From: an uncultured Eubacterium sp.
GTDB taxonomy: Bacteria > Bacillota > Clostridia > Lachnospirales > Lachnospiraceae
Assembly: GCA_947385775.1 (NCBI GenBank)
Contig: CANDMI010000022.1
Span: 1-47,711 of the forward strand
Direction of reading: 5' to 3'
DNA: 47,711 bases
Made by a program: the position numbers and the translations under genes. Below, piece after piece: positions 32,959 to 40,848 of this stretch (position 1 is the first letter of the stretch; each line of letters opens with the position of its first letter). Under the pieces are notes generated by a model. It was given only the letters and a program-made list of their open reading frames with translations, did not search any database and was not told the origin of the DNA.

Positions 32959-33140
32959 ATTCCATTATCCCCCTATAAATTAAATTTGATTATAACAAAT
33001 AATGATACTGCCTTTCATCAGGCAAATGTTACGAATGTTCTGTCGCTATACACTAGCAGAATGTATCGGAAAAGTCAAGCTGAAACTGGAACAATAATTT
33101 CGAAAAAAACAGGCAAAATAACAGCATAAGTTACAGTTTT

Positions 33141-33190
33141 AAAAAAAGCTGCCGGAACCCCCGCGTTTGGCGATTCACAGCAGCTTTTTT
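33141..33190 (-). terminator. Terminator of the coat-like protein gene
   Basis: AAAAAAGCTGC and GCAGCTTTTTT pair across a 28-base insert that can itself fold partly (CCGCG/CGATT region). It is downstream of the duplicated gene end. Confidence 0.7.
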
Positions 33191-33202
33191 ATTTCATTTT
33201 TC

Positions 33203-33262
33203 AGGCTTCTTACGCTATTCCGTTTACTGTTTACTGGCTTCTTACGCCATTCCGTTTACTGT
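33203..33262 (-). repeat. Tandem duplication of the 3' end of the coat-like gene
   Basis: On the minus strand CAGTAAACGGAATGGCGTAAG (crossing the stop) recurs 35 bases later as CAGTAAACGGAATAGCGTAAG, together with the following AAGCC. About 26 bases are copied with one change. Only the first copy is translated. Confidence 0.85.
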
Positions 33263-33700
33263 CTTGTACTTAAACAGCATCTCCGCATGGTTTTGCTCCT
33301 CGATCTGAATATCCGCAAGCAATTTCCGAAGGTTTGGCTCTGAGAACTTAAAGACGTTGGAATTGTATTCTGTGGATACCATCTTTTCCGTGCCGATGCA
33401 GTCTGTCGCTAAAAAGCAGTCTGTTTTCTTATCCTCTGATTCTGACCCCGGGGAATACGTCGCCTTCGGGCTGTAGCTCTGGCCAGAATAGTCGTTGCAG
33501 TCGCAGGAAGGCACCGATCCAGACAACACCTGGCCGAGCGCCTTATGATGCGTCTGCTCTTCCTTTTCAATCTTCTGGAAAAGGCTCTTTAACTCCTGGT
33601 CTTTTGCTTCATTGCCATATCTTCTGTATTTTTCGATGCAGCTTTGCTCCTGTGTCTGCAAATCTTTAATGGCGGTTGTCTCTTTTTCTGTTAAGATCAT
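33242..33700 (-). CDS. Ferritin-like/CotF-type spore coat protein
   Basis: The 152-residue protein has two antiparallel helical pieces with ferritin-like motifs: ETTAIKDLQTQEQSCIEKYRRYG and KIEKEEQTHHKALGQVLSG in the first, and DCIGTEKMVSTEYN and IQIEEQNHAEMLFKYK in the second. A Ser/Pro/Tyr-rich linker with three cysteines separates them. This matches the CotF-like proteins annotated as spore coat components in Lachnospiraceae. The EE-x2-H pattern might bind metal. The ATG at 33700 follows AAAGAGG. The 3' end is duplicated downstream. Confidence 0.75.
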   Translation of the reverse strand: MILTEKETTAIKDLQTQEQSCIEKYRRYGNEAKDQELKSLFQKIEKEEQTHHKALGQVLSGSVPSCDCNDYSGQSYSPKATYSPGSESEDKKTDCFLATDCIGTEKMVSTEYNSNVFKFSEPNLRKLLADIQIEEQNHAEMLFKYKTVNGMA

Positions 33701-33809
33701 GCTTCGTACCTCTTTCTTTTATTTGTTTACCTTAAATACAGGAAATATTATGTGGAGCTTCTATTTTTTTATACATCATTTATTTACGTTTTTTTCTTGT
33801 TTTGGAACA

Positions 33810-33838
33810 TTGAATTGCATACAAAAATATGTTAGAAT
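33810..33838 (+). promoter_or_regulatory. Sigma-A promoter of the five-domain c-di-GMP gene
   Basis: TTGAAT (33810-33815) and TAGAAT (33833-33838) are 17 bases apart. It overlaps the in-frame ATG at 33829 and so favours the ATG at 33886. Confidence 0.6.
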
Positions 33839-33885
33839 ATCAAAAAATGGCATCAGCCAAACGGATGAAAGCAAGGTGTTGCAAA

Positions 33886-36591
33886 ATGAGCGATCGAAAA
33901 ATCCAAGTCCGCGTAAAACGCATATTAGGGCAGTATAAAAATGGAGAAAATATCAGAGACTACGATGAACTGACCGGGCTTTACAATAAAAACATGTTCC
34001 TGCGCATCGTAAAAGGAATGCTAAGCTCCCATGAAAAAGAGCAATTTGTGTTTATTAGAATGGATATAAACCAGTTCCAGCTTCTAAACCAGCTGTACGG
34101 GTTTGAGGAAGGAGACAAGCTGCTAAAATACATCGCTGGAATTTTAATGGAAAAAGTAAGACAGGTTCCTTATTTTACATGCGGACGTTACCGGGCGGAC
34201 GTGTTTTGCGTCTGTATGCGGTATAAAAGCGAGGAAGATGTGCTAGAATTTATCGACGGCATGAGCGCGCAGGTAAACGAATACCCTCTTAGCCATGTGA
34301 TCGTCCCGGTATTCGGCATCTACGTGATAGAAGACAATGGCGGCAGCGTAGACGCGATCAGCGATAAGGCGAATTTCGCCGCAAAGCGCTGCAAGGGCAA
34401 TTACATACAAAACTACGCGTTTTATGACGCGTCTATGAGCGCGCAGCTTTTGCGGGAACAAAAAATCATTAACTCCATGCAGACAGCCTTAGATGAAGAA
34501 CAGTTTGTGCTGTATATCCAGCCAAAATACGACCTCCACACAAACATGGTGGATGGAGGCGAAGTTCTTGTGCGCTGGATGGTTCCAGGCCAGGGCATGG
34601 TGCCGCCTGGCGACTTTATTCCGGTATTCGAACGAAACGGGTTTATCATGAAACTGGATTACTATGTCTGGGAGCATGCCTGCCAGACCATACGCCGCTG
34701 GCTGGATGAAGGCAAAAATCCTTATCCGATTTCGGTAAATATTTCCAGGGTCAGCCTTTATAACCCAAAGCTTGCGCAGCTGATCCATGACCTTGTGGAA
34801 AAATACCAGATTTCGCCTTCACTGCTGCAATTAGAGCTGACCGAGAGCGCTTATACGACAAACCCGTCAGCGATCAAGGACGCGATGAAACAGCTACAGG
34901 AATACGGCTTTTGCATTTTAATGGATGATTTTGGCAGCGGCTATTCTTCGCTGAATACATTAAAGGACATTTCGGTGGATATTTTAAAAATCGATATGAA
35001 ATTCCTTTCTGACAGCGATCTGCCAGGGCGCAGCGAAAATATTTTAGCGTCCGTTGTGCGTATGGCAAAATGGCTGGATATGCCGGTCATCGCGGAAGGC
35101 GTGGAAAAAGAATCGCAGGTAGCGTTCCTTCGCAGCATCGGATGTGAATTTGTCCAGGGCTATTATTTTGCAAAGCCTATGCCGATCGAGGAATATGAAT
35201 ACCTGGCATTTAACGACTTCTCATTCCATAAGGAAGAAACCGACGGCACATACAACGACGCGAATCGTTTATGGGACGTATCGTCTCAAATGGAAATTTT
35301 ATTTTCCAATATGCTGCAAGCTGTCGCGATTTATGAATATGTATTAGGAAAAGAGGTCATTGAAGCCATCCGCGTCAACAACGCTTTTTATGATCTATTC
35401 GGGTATCACGGCATGGACCGGGTAAACGGCGGCTTATTAGACGCCGTCGCCCGTAACCACCGCGAAACGATCCTAAACGCCTTTGAAGCCGCTTCCCGCA
35501 CAAAGGGCATGGCGCAATGTGAATTTCATTATATCCAGGATTCCAGAAAAGAAATCTGGGTCGACATGAAATTAAAATATGTCAATTCCGTTGGAGGACG
35601 CAGCGTGATCTTTGCCGTTATGTCCGATATCACAGACCAAAAGGAAATTGAGCGGGAGCTGCGGGGATACCGAAAAGCGATCTTATCCTCCGAAAGCAAG
35701 GTGGAAACGCTTCTTATCGTAGATGATATGGAGATGAACCGCCAGCTTCTTCGGAGCATGTTTGAAAGTGAATACAATATACTGGAAGCCTGCAACGGGC
35801 TGGAAGCGTTAGAGATCGCGCGTAAAAACTGCCATCATATCGATCTGATCTTATTAGACGTTATGATGCCTGTCATGAACGGGAAAGAATTTTTAAAACA
35901 AAAAAACGAAGATACATCCATATCCGGTATTCCAGTCGTCATCATTACCTCGGACGACTCGGCGCAGCAGCAGGTAAACGCGCTGTCTATGGGCGCAAAC
36001 GACTATGTGGTGAAACCATTTATACCAGAAGTCGTGATCCGCAGGGTATGCAATGTGTTAGAATCCCAAAAGCACGTTGGCGAGGTCTTACAGCAGACAG
36101 AGGAGGACAGCCAGGACCGTCACGACAGTCTGACCGGGTTATACAGCAAAAACACAGCCGGGAAGATGATCCAAGTGGCGCTGCAAAACACCTCTGGCCT
36201 ACAGGCTCTTTTAATGGTGGATATTGATAATTTTACGGCGATCAACGACCAATATGGGACGGAAGCCGGCGATAAGCTGATCACAGACTTAGCGGACCAG
36301 CTGCGAAACAGCTTTCGAAAAAGCGACATACTGGCAAGGTACGGTGGGGATGAGTTTATCATCTTTTTGATCGATGTGCCTTCCCGGGAATTTATCAAGA
36401 AAAAATGCGACGCGCTGCTTCAAAAGGTTCATGGCGAGATGGCGTTGGAATGCTCTATCGGCGTGTCCGTTATAGCCTCTGGAAGCGGGCAGGATAATTT
36501 TATGACGCTGATCAGCCAGGCTGACCAGGCATTGTATGAAGCAAAACATAAAGGCAAAAATCAATGGTGCATGTATGAGGAGAATAATTAA
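33886..36591 (+). CDS. GGDEF-EAL-PAS-REC-GGDEF c-di-GMP signalling protein
   Basis: The 901-residue cytosolic protein has five domains in order. A degenerate GGDEF (about 20-170) reads RYRADVF at the active site. An EAL phosphodiesterase (about 185-435) has E226 in the EVL variant, plus ELTESAY, DDFGSGYSSL, LKIDM and IAEGVE. A PAS-like domain (about 465-590) ends in a coiled linker. A receiver has D658 in LLDVMMP. A final GGDEF (about 740-895) has an intact GGDEF at 820-824. So it may both make and break c-di-GMP under phosphorylation control. No membrane segment. The ATG at 33886 follows AAGG; an earlier ATG at 33829 lies in the promoter. The next gene begins 2 bases after the stop. Confidence 0.9.
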   Translation: MSDRKIQVRVKRILGQYKNGENIRDYDELTGLYNKNMFLRIVKGMLSSHEKEQFVFIRMDINQFQLLNQLYGFEEGDKLLKYIAGILMEKVRQVPYFTCGRYRADVFCVCMRYKSEEDVLEFIDGMSAQVNEYPLSHVIVPVFGIYVIEDNGGSVDAISDKANFAAKRCKGNYIQNYAFYDASMSAQLLREQKIINSMQTALDEEQFVLYIQPKYDLHTNMVDGGEVLVRWMVPGQGMVPPGDFIPVFERNGFIMKLDYYVWEHACQTIRRWLDEGKNPYPISVNISRVSLYNPKLAQLIHDLVEKYQISPSLLQLELTESAYTTNPSAIKDAMKQLQEYGFCILMDDFGSGYSSLNTLKDISVDILKIDMKFLSDSDLPGRSENILASVVRMAKWLDMPVIAEGVEKESQVAFLRSIGCEFVQGYYFAKPMPIEEYEYLAFNDFSFHKEETDGTYNDANRLWDVSSQMEILFSNMLQAVAIYEYVLGKEVIEAIRVNNAFYDLFGYHGMDRVNGGLLDAVARNHRETILNAFEAASRTKGMAQCEFHYIQDSRKEIWVDMKLKYVNSVGGRSVIFAVMSDITDQKEIERELRGYRKAILSSESKVETLLIVDDMEMNRQLLRSMFESEYNILEACNGLEALEIARKNCHHIDLILLDVMMPVMNGKEFLKQKNEDTSISGIPVVIITSDDSAQQQVNALSMGANDYVVKPFIPEVVIRRVCNVLESQKHVGEVLQQTEEDSQDRHDSLTGLYSKNTAGKMIQVALQNTSGLQALLMVDIDNFTAINDQYGTEAGDKLITDLADQLRNSFRKSDILARYGGDEFIIFLIDVPSREFIKKKCDALLQKVHGEMALECSIGVSVIASGSGQDNFMTLISQADQALYEAKHKGKNQWCMYEENN

Positions 36592-36593
36592 TT

Positions 36594-38066
36594 ATGGCCG
36601 AAGGGAAAAAATTTAAACTTGGCGACCTTGAGTTTGATTCCGAACAGGAATACCGGGAAGCCGCCGGAGATTTAAAGCGTATCAAAAGCCTGATGGCAAA
36701 ATACGACATATCCGACCCCAGCCAGGCAAGGCGGATCTTAGCTTCTATTAAAGCGCATCCGCAGACCTTTCGTTCGCCTTATGGAAAAAAATTTGTAGAA
36801 AAACTGGAAAGAGCGTCAGGGAGCATGGATGCCCTCGCATTTTCAACGGGCGCCGCAAGAAAAACTCCTTCCAACGAGGCGGCGCAGGGTACGGTTGCCC
36901 CGAATGAACCGCGCGGGAAGGAAAAACGGACAAAAGAAAAACGGGTAAGGGAAAAACCCGTGAAGGAAAAACGGGTAAGAGAAAAAACCGCGAAAGAAAA
37001 TAAGCTTCGGATCTTCACCCTGCGAAATTTTATCATAGGCGTGATTGTCATCGTCGGGATCGTCGCATTCAGCTTAGCCGCCCCAAAACTGTTTTCCTTA
37101 AACAACGGCTCGGACAACAACGATGACATCAAACGCACCATGGTAACCGCTTACGCGAAGGGCCAGGCGGATTTAAAGGCGCAGCTTTACACTTATTATT
37201 TTAACGTCGTCGGCGAAGCCGAGGAAGAAGCAAAAAAAGATTCGCAAGAAGCGATGAAAAAATATGTTCTGGATCTATCTGACCGCACGATCAGCACAAT
37301 GACCGATACGGAGATCAAGGACGTATACGAGAAGCTTGTGGATGGCGGAGACATTCAAAATAACAGCTTTGTAGAGCCATCCGCCATTACTGTGCTAAAG
37401 GAAAAGCTGCAAGCCGCTGGCCTTGCGAACCAGACCGGAAACGGCGTAGAAGGGGAAACCGCCATTATCGCCGCCGTAAACAGCATGATGGATTATCAGC
37501 ACCGGCTTTATTATTCCCTTTGCCGCAGTTATTCCATGTTAAATTTTAAAGCGGACGACTGCGAGGCTTATGCGAATGAAGACCTTACCTCCCTGTTTGG
37601 AGACGTGATATACGATTTTCAAATGTCGGAAGAGGATAAAAAAGCTTATTATGAAAGCTTTGTGAAAAAAGGGCTGATCAAGGACAATCACATTGTCCGT
37701 TTTTCCACAGACCCGACCGCATATAACCTTCCAGAGCTGACCCCGGCGATTGAAATCTCGATAAAAAACGCCGCAGCCAAAGCATACCATACAAGCATGA
37801 TCAGCTACGCCCCGGCGGCAAGCGTTTTTTATGAGCTGTATACCAGCAAGGAAAAAGGCTGCATCTGTTTTCGCAACAATGGGGATAAAAGCAGGTACAT
37901 CCAGCTGGACGCGGATACGTCTGTAACCGCGCAGGGTGATTTTTTCCTTCTGCTTGGGGACGAATCCTATACCGGAGAATGGTTTTATAACAAGCAGGAT
38001 ATCGGACTTTTCATGGATGGGGATAAGGACAGCAAGATCAGCTATGTCCATGACCTGACTTATTGA
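36594..38066 (+). CDS. Membrane protein of unknown function, co-transcribed with the c-di-GMP protein
   Basis: I do not recognise a family. The 490-residue protein has a cytosolic N-terminus of about 145 residues. This includes a helical region (FKLGDLEFDSEQEYREAAGD) and a strongly basic stretch of EKR/KEK repeats at about 104-140. One transmembrane segment follows (about 147-167), then a large extracellular part rich in helices with YFNVVGEAEEEAKKD and DLSDRTISTMTDTEIKDVYE, and a C-terminal beta-like region with ICFRNNGDKSRYIQLD. The stop-to-start gap from the previous gene is 2 bases, with AGGAG inside the preceding coding end, so translation is coupled. It may be an output or sensor partner of the c-di-GMP protein. 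Confidence 0.8.
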   Translation: MAEGKKFKLGDLEFDSEQEYREAAGDLKRIKSLMAKYDISDPSQARRILASIKAHPQTFRSPYGKKFVEKLERASGSMDALAFSTGAARKTPSNEAAQGTVAPNEPRGKEKRTKEKRVREKPVKEKRVREKTAKENKLRIFTLRNFIIGVIVIVGIVAFSLAAPKLFSLNNGSDNNDDIKRTMVTAYAKGQADLKAQLYTYYFNVVGEAEEEAKKDSQEAMKKYVLDLSDRTISTMTDTEIKDVYEKLVDGGDIQNNSFVEPSAITVLKEKLQAAGLANQTGNGVEGETAIIAAVNSMMDYQHRLYYSLCRSYSMLNFKADDCEAYANEDLTSLFGDVIYDFQMSEEDKKAYYESFVKKGLIKDNHIVRFSTDPTAYNLPELTPAIEISIKNAAAKAYHTSMISYAPAASVFYELYTSKEKGCICFRNNGDKSRYIQLDADTSVTAQGDFFLLLGDESYTGEWFYNKQDIGLFMDGDKDSKISYVHDLTY

Positions 38067-38070
38067 TCAG

Positions 38071-38111
38071 AAAAAAGTAACAGTTCAAAAATTGGAGCTG
38101 TTACTTTTTTT
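38071..38111 (+). terminator. Terminator with GTAACAG-family ends
   Basis: AAAAAAGTAACAGTTC and GAGCTGTTACTTTTTT pair around about eight bases, directly after the stop of the 490-residue gene. The arm sequence matches the ends of the intergenic element family. Confidence 0.9.
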
Positions 38112-38176
38112 ATGCGAACAATCGATTCCATCCTTTCATACAATAATAAAAACCTAGAAGGAAGGAATTGATCAAT

Positions 38177-39094
38177 ATGTATGCATTAGTCGGAATTTTA
38201 ATCGTAATCTGCGTTGCTTTTGCCTGCCTGCAATTTTACCGCAGAAAAAAGATCATCTGTAAAATAAACCGTATGGACTGCTGTGAAAAAGCATGCCTAT
38301 TAAACAAGCTGTTAGAGCCATTTGGCTTTTGCTATCTCGCCAAGCAGGACATAATCACAAGCAGGACAGACGCATGGCAAAGGCAGTTTGGATATCTCTC
38401 GTTATTCGACCGGACAGCGTGCCGGTTTCAGATCGTTTTCGAATGTGAGCCGATCTATTTTTACTATGAAGGAAAAACTTACCTGATTGAGCTTTGGAAA
38501 GGGCAGTATGGGATCAATATCGGCGCGGAAGCGGGCATTTACTATGCCGATGGCTGCCTGCCGCCTGAGCAGTTTCAAAAGACCCATTTTAAAAGCGTCC
38601 CTGACGCAGGAATGTTAAAAATGGGAATGTCGCTCTATGAAAAAGGCCAGAAATTGTTTGATATCGAAGGATGCCATTGGTGGCTGACCGGATTTTGCAT
38701 GGGCAAATTCTGCTGGCCCGAAGATCTGTCGCTTTGGATGTCCATTACGTTTCCAAACCACAATGCGCTCTGCCAATTCGTAGAAGGGCTTTCGCATATC
38801 GGATATCCTTACCACGACATCCTCACCTGCGATCTGACGGTGTCCTTTTGTTTCTCCCGCCCGCACAGCAAACAGCCGCGCTGTGGCGGATGCTGGCGCG
38901 CAAAATGGGCGCAATGGAAAAACCAGTTGCTCGTAAAACTGTTTTTATTCGCGACAAAGCCATTTATCTGCACAATGGACCGGCTGCTGTATCTGTACTA
39001 TTTCCTGCCGCGCACGTTCCGCCGCATTTTGTCATACAAAAAGAACCACAGGCAGAAAAAGAAACAAAAGGCGGTGCACACACATGGGTTGTAA
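38177..39094 (+). CDS. DUF4474-domain protein with N-terminal membrane anchor
   Basis: The protein of about 305 residues begins with a membrane segment (about 4-20) and basic residues. The DUF4474 domain follows (PFGFCYLAKQDIITSRTDAW, QRQFGYLSLFD, then the ELWKGQYGINIGAEAGIYY block) to about residue 245. The tail is basic with a possible second hydrophobic patch. DUF4474 has no known function; it occurs in Clostridia. The ATG at 38177 is preferred over the in-frame TTG at 38168, because AAGGAAGGA is better spaced. Its last 11 bases overlap the next gene in another frame. Confidence 0.75.
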   Translation: MYALVGILIVICVAFACLQFYRRKKIICKINRMDCCEKACLLNKLLEPFGFCYLAKQDIITSRTDAWQRQFGYLSLFDRTACRFQIVFECEPIYFYYEGKTYLIELWKGQYGINIGAEAGIYYADGCLPPEQFQKTHFKSVPDAGMLKMGMSLYEKGQKLFDIEGCHWWLTGFCMGKFCWPEDLSLWMSITFPNHNALCQFVEGLSHIGYPYHDILTCDLTVSFCFSRPHSKQPRCGGCWRAKWAQWKNQLLVKLFLFATKPFICTMDRLLYLYYFLPRTFRRILSYKKNHRQKKKQKAVHTHGL

Positions 39095-39968
39095 CGCACG
39101 CCTGGCAAAATCGTTCGAATACGCGTTGGTTTTGCCTTTAGAGCCAAAATCCAAATATATTCTTTTTAGCGACTGTCACCGCGGCAGCGGAAAAGCAAAT
39201 GACAATTTCTTAAAAGACGAATTTATTTATTTAGCCGCCCTCAAATATTATGAGCGGCGCTGCTTCACCTATTTGGAGCTTGGGGACGGCGACGAGCTTT
39301 GGGAAAACCGTTCGATAGAAAAGATCAAAGAAACCCATCCCCACAGCTTTGAAACGCTTTCCAGGCTGTATTATAAAAACCGGCTTTATATTATATACGG
39401 CAATCATGATATGGTAAAAAAGAACGCTTCTTTTCAAAAAAATTATTGTGAGTCTTTTTATTCCGGGCAGCTTTTTTGCCATTATCCAGCCTGCTTTGGA
39501 ATCCGGTTTTATCCAAGCATCATTCTAAAGGATGCATTTGGAAAAAAGGACATTTACCTGACCCACGGCCACCAGGCAAGCCTTATGAACAGCACGTTTT
39601 GGAAGATCAACCGTTTCCTTGTACGCCATATCTGGAAATACCTGGAGCTAATTGGCATCCCGGATCCCACAAGCGCGGCGAAAAACAATACGCGAAAAGA
39701 AAAGACCGAAAAAACGCTGTTGAAATGGGCGAAAAATCATTCCGTCATCCTGATCACTGGGCATACCCACCGCCCGATGGCCGGCACAAAAGAATCCCCG
39801 TTTTTCAACACAGGAAGCTGCATCCATCCAGCCGGGATCACAGGGATCGAAATCGAAAACAGGTGCATCACGCTCGTAAAATGGTCCCTTGGCACAAGAC
39901 ATGACCAGGAAGTTTATGTAAAAAGAGAGGCTCTGGCAGAGACGGTTTGCGTGGATGAGTATGTATAA
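39084..39968 (+). CDS. Calcineurin-like metallophosphoesterase (LpxH/YbbF-like)
   Basis: The 294-residue enzyme has all the metal-binding motifs in order: FSDCHRGSG, LGDGDELW, YGNHDMVKK, LTHGHQ and ITGHTHRP, and then NTGSCIHP. This layout recalls UDP-2,3-diacylglucosamine diphosphatase (LpxH), but lipid A is not expected in a Gram-positive cell, so the substrate is probably another pyrophosphate or phosphodiester. No signal peptide. The ATG at 39084 lies inside the end of the DUF4474 gene with AAGGCGG upstream, so translation is coupled. A hairpin terminator follows. Confidence 0.85.
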   Translation: MGCNARLAKSFEYALVLPLEPKSKYILFSDCHRGSGKANDNFLKDEFIYLAALKYYERRCFTYLELGDGDELWENRSIEKIKETHPHSFETLSRLYYKNRLYIIYGNHDMVKKNASFQKNYCESFYSGQLFCHYPACFGIRFYPSIILKDAFGKKDIYLTHGHQASLMNSTFWKINRFLVRHIWKYLELIGIPDPTSAAKNNTRKEKTEKTLLKWAKNHSVILITGHTHRPMAGTKESPFFNTGSCIHPAGITGIEIENRCITLVKWSLGTRHDQEVYVKREALAETVCVDEYV

Positions 39969-39970
39969 TG

Positions 39971-40010
39971 TTTTCCGAAGAATGCGGTTCATTCAGCATT
40001 CTTCGGAAGA
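39971..40010 (+). terminator. Hairpin after the metallophosphoesterase gene
   Basis: TCCGAAGAATGC and GCATTCTTCGGA pair around a 10-base loop two bases past the stop. The following T-run is weak (GATTTAAG). Confidence 0.7.
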
Positions 40011-40083
40011 TTTAAGTTATCTTATTAAGATTCTATATTTTATAATTCTAAATTTAACAAATTCCAAAAACATTTCCCTTAGA

Positions 40084-40115
40084 TTCATACGAAATTCATA
40101 CGGCTGTGGTATAAT
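40084..40115 (+). promoter_or_regulatory. Promoter of the response regulator with two TTCAT direct repeats
   Basis: TTCAT occurs at 40084-40088 and 40095-40099 (11-base period). TATAAT at 40110-40115 starts 10 bases later. The repeats replace a -35 box, the usual place for an OmpR-type activator. Confidence 0.65.
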
Positions 40116-40170
40116 ATGTCCAGATAATTAATCGCCATCTATATAAAAAATTCTACAGAAAGGATTTCTT

Positions 40171-40848
40171 ATGCAAAAACATGTGATTTTTTTAGAGGAC
40201 GAGCCAACGATCCGGGAAGTATTGACGGAATATATGCGCACCTTTGGATATGACGTAACAGAGGTAGACGATGGCTGTCTTTGCATTGAACTGCTGCAAA
40301 AAAACGAATATGATATCGCGGTCTTAGATATTATGGTGCCAGGCATGGATGGGTTTGAGGTTTTGCAGTTTATCCAGGAGCATTCGCCTGAGACTGCCGC
40401 CATCATGCTGACCGCATTGGAGGATGAAAAAACCCAGGTGAAAGCGTTTAACTTATACGCGGACGATTATATCATTAAGCCTGTATCGCCGATTATTTTA
40501 TTAAAACGTATGGAAACCGTGCTGCGCCGCACGTCGCGCTCCGCAAAAAATCAAGAGCCGTTAAACCGCGGGCTGCATTTACAGCAAGAAGAATATTGCG
40601 CGTATTATAATGGTGAAAAGCTGCCTTTGACCTTAACCGAATATCTGCTGCTGCAAACGCTTTTCGAGCATCCAAGCCGCGTATTTACAAGGGAACAGCT
40701 CATATTGCAAATTTTCAACGAGGACTATATCGGCAATGACAGGATCATCGACGCGCATGTGAAAAACCTTAGAAAAAAATTACCGGTTTCCTGCATTAAA
40801 ACCGTGATCGGGGTCGGATACCAGTATGATAAGGAGGCCGCAAAATGA
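40171..40848 (+). CDS. OmpR/PhoB-family response regulator
   Basis: The 225-residue regulator has a receiver (about 1-118) with the acidic pair EDE, phosphoacceptor D53 in VLDIMVPGMDG, the switch threonine in MLTALED and a KPV lysine. A winged-helix DNA-binding domain (about 130-222) has PLTLTEYLLLQTLFEHPSRVFTREQL and DRIIDAHVKNLRKKL. The ATG at 40171 follows GAAAGGA. It overlaps the kinase gene by 4 bases (ATGA). The shared repeats in its own promoter and in the ABC transporter promoter suggest it controls both. Confidence 0.95.
   Translation: MQKHVIFLEDEPTIREVLTEYMRTFGYDVTEVDDGCLCIELLQKNEYDIAVLDIMVPGMDGFEVLQFIQEHSPETAAIMLTALEDEKTQVKAFNLYADDYIIKPVSPIILLKRMETVLRRTSRSAKNQEPLNRGLHLQQEEYCAYYNGEKLPLTLTEYLLLQTLFEHPSRVFTREQLILQIFNEDYIGNDRIIDAHVKNLRKKLPVSCIKTVIGVGYQYDKEAAK

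Noticed and set aside
32959-33140. SAH or SAM riboswitch before luxS
   Set aside because: The leader after the likely -10 box is only about 30 bases, too short for either aptamer.
38071-38111. Full GTAACAG-family element
   Set aside because: It has only the matching ends and no interior module, so it is listed as a terminator, with the relation treated as inference.
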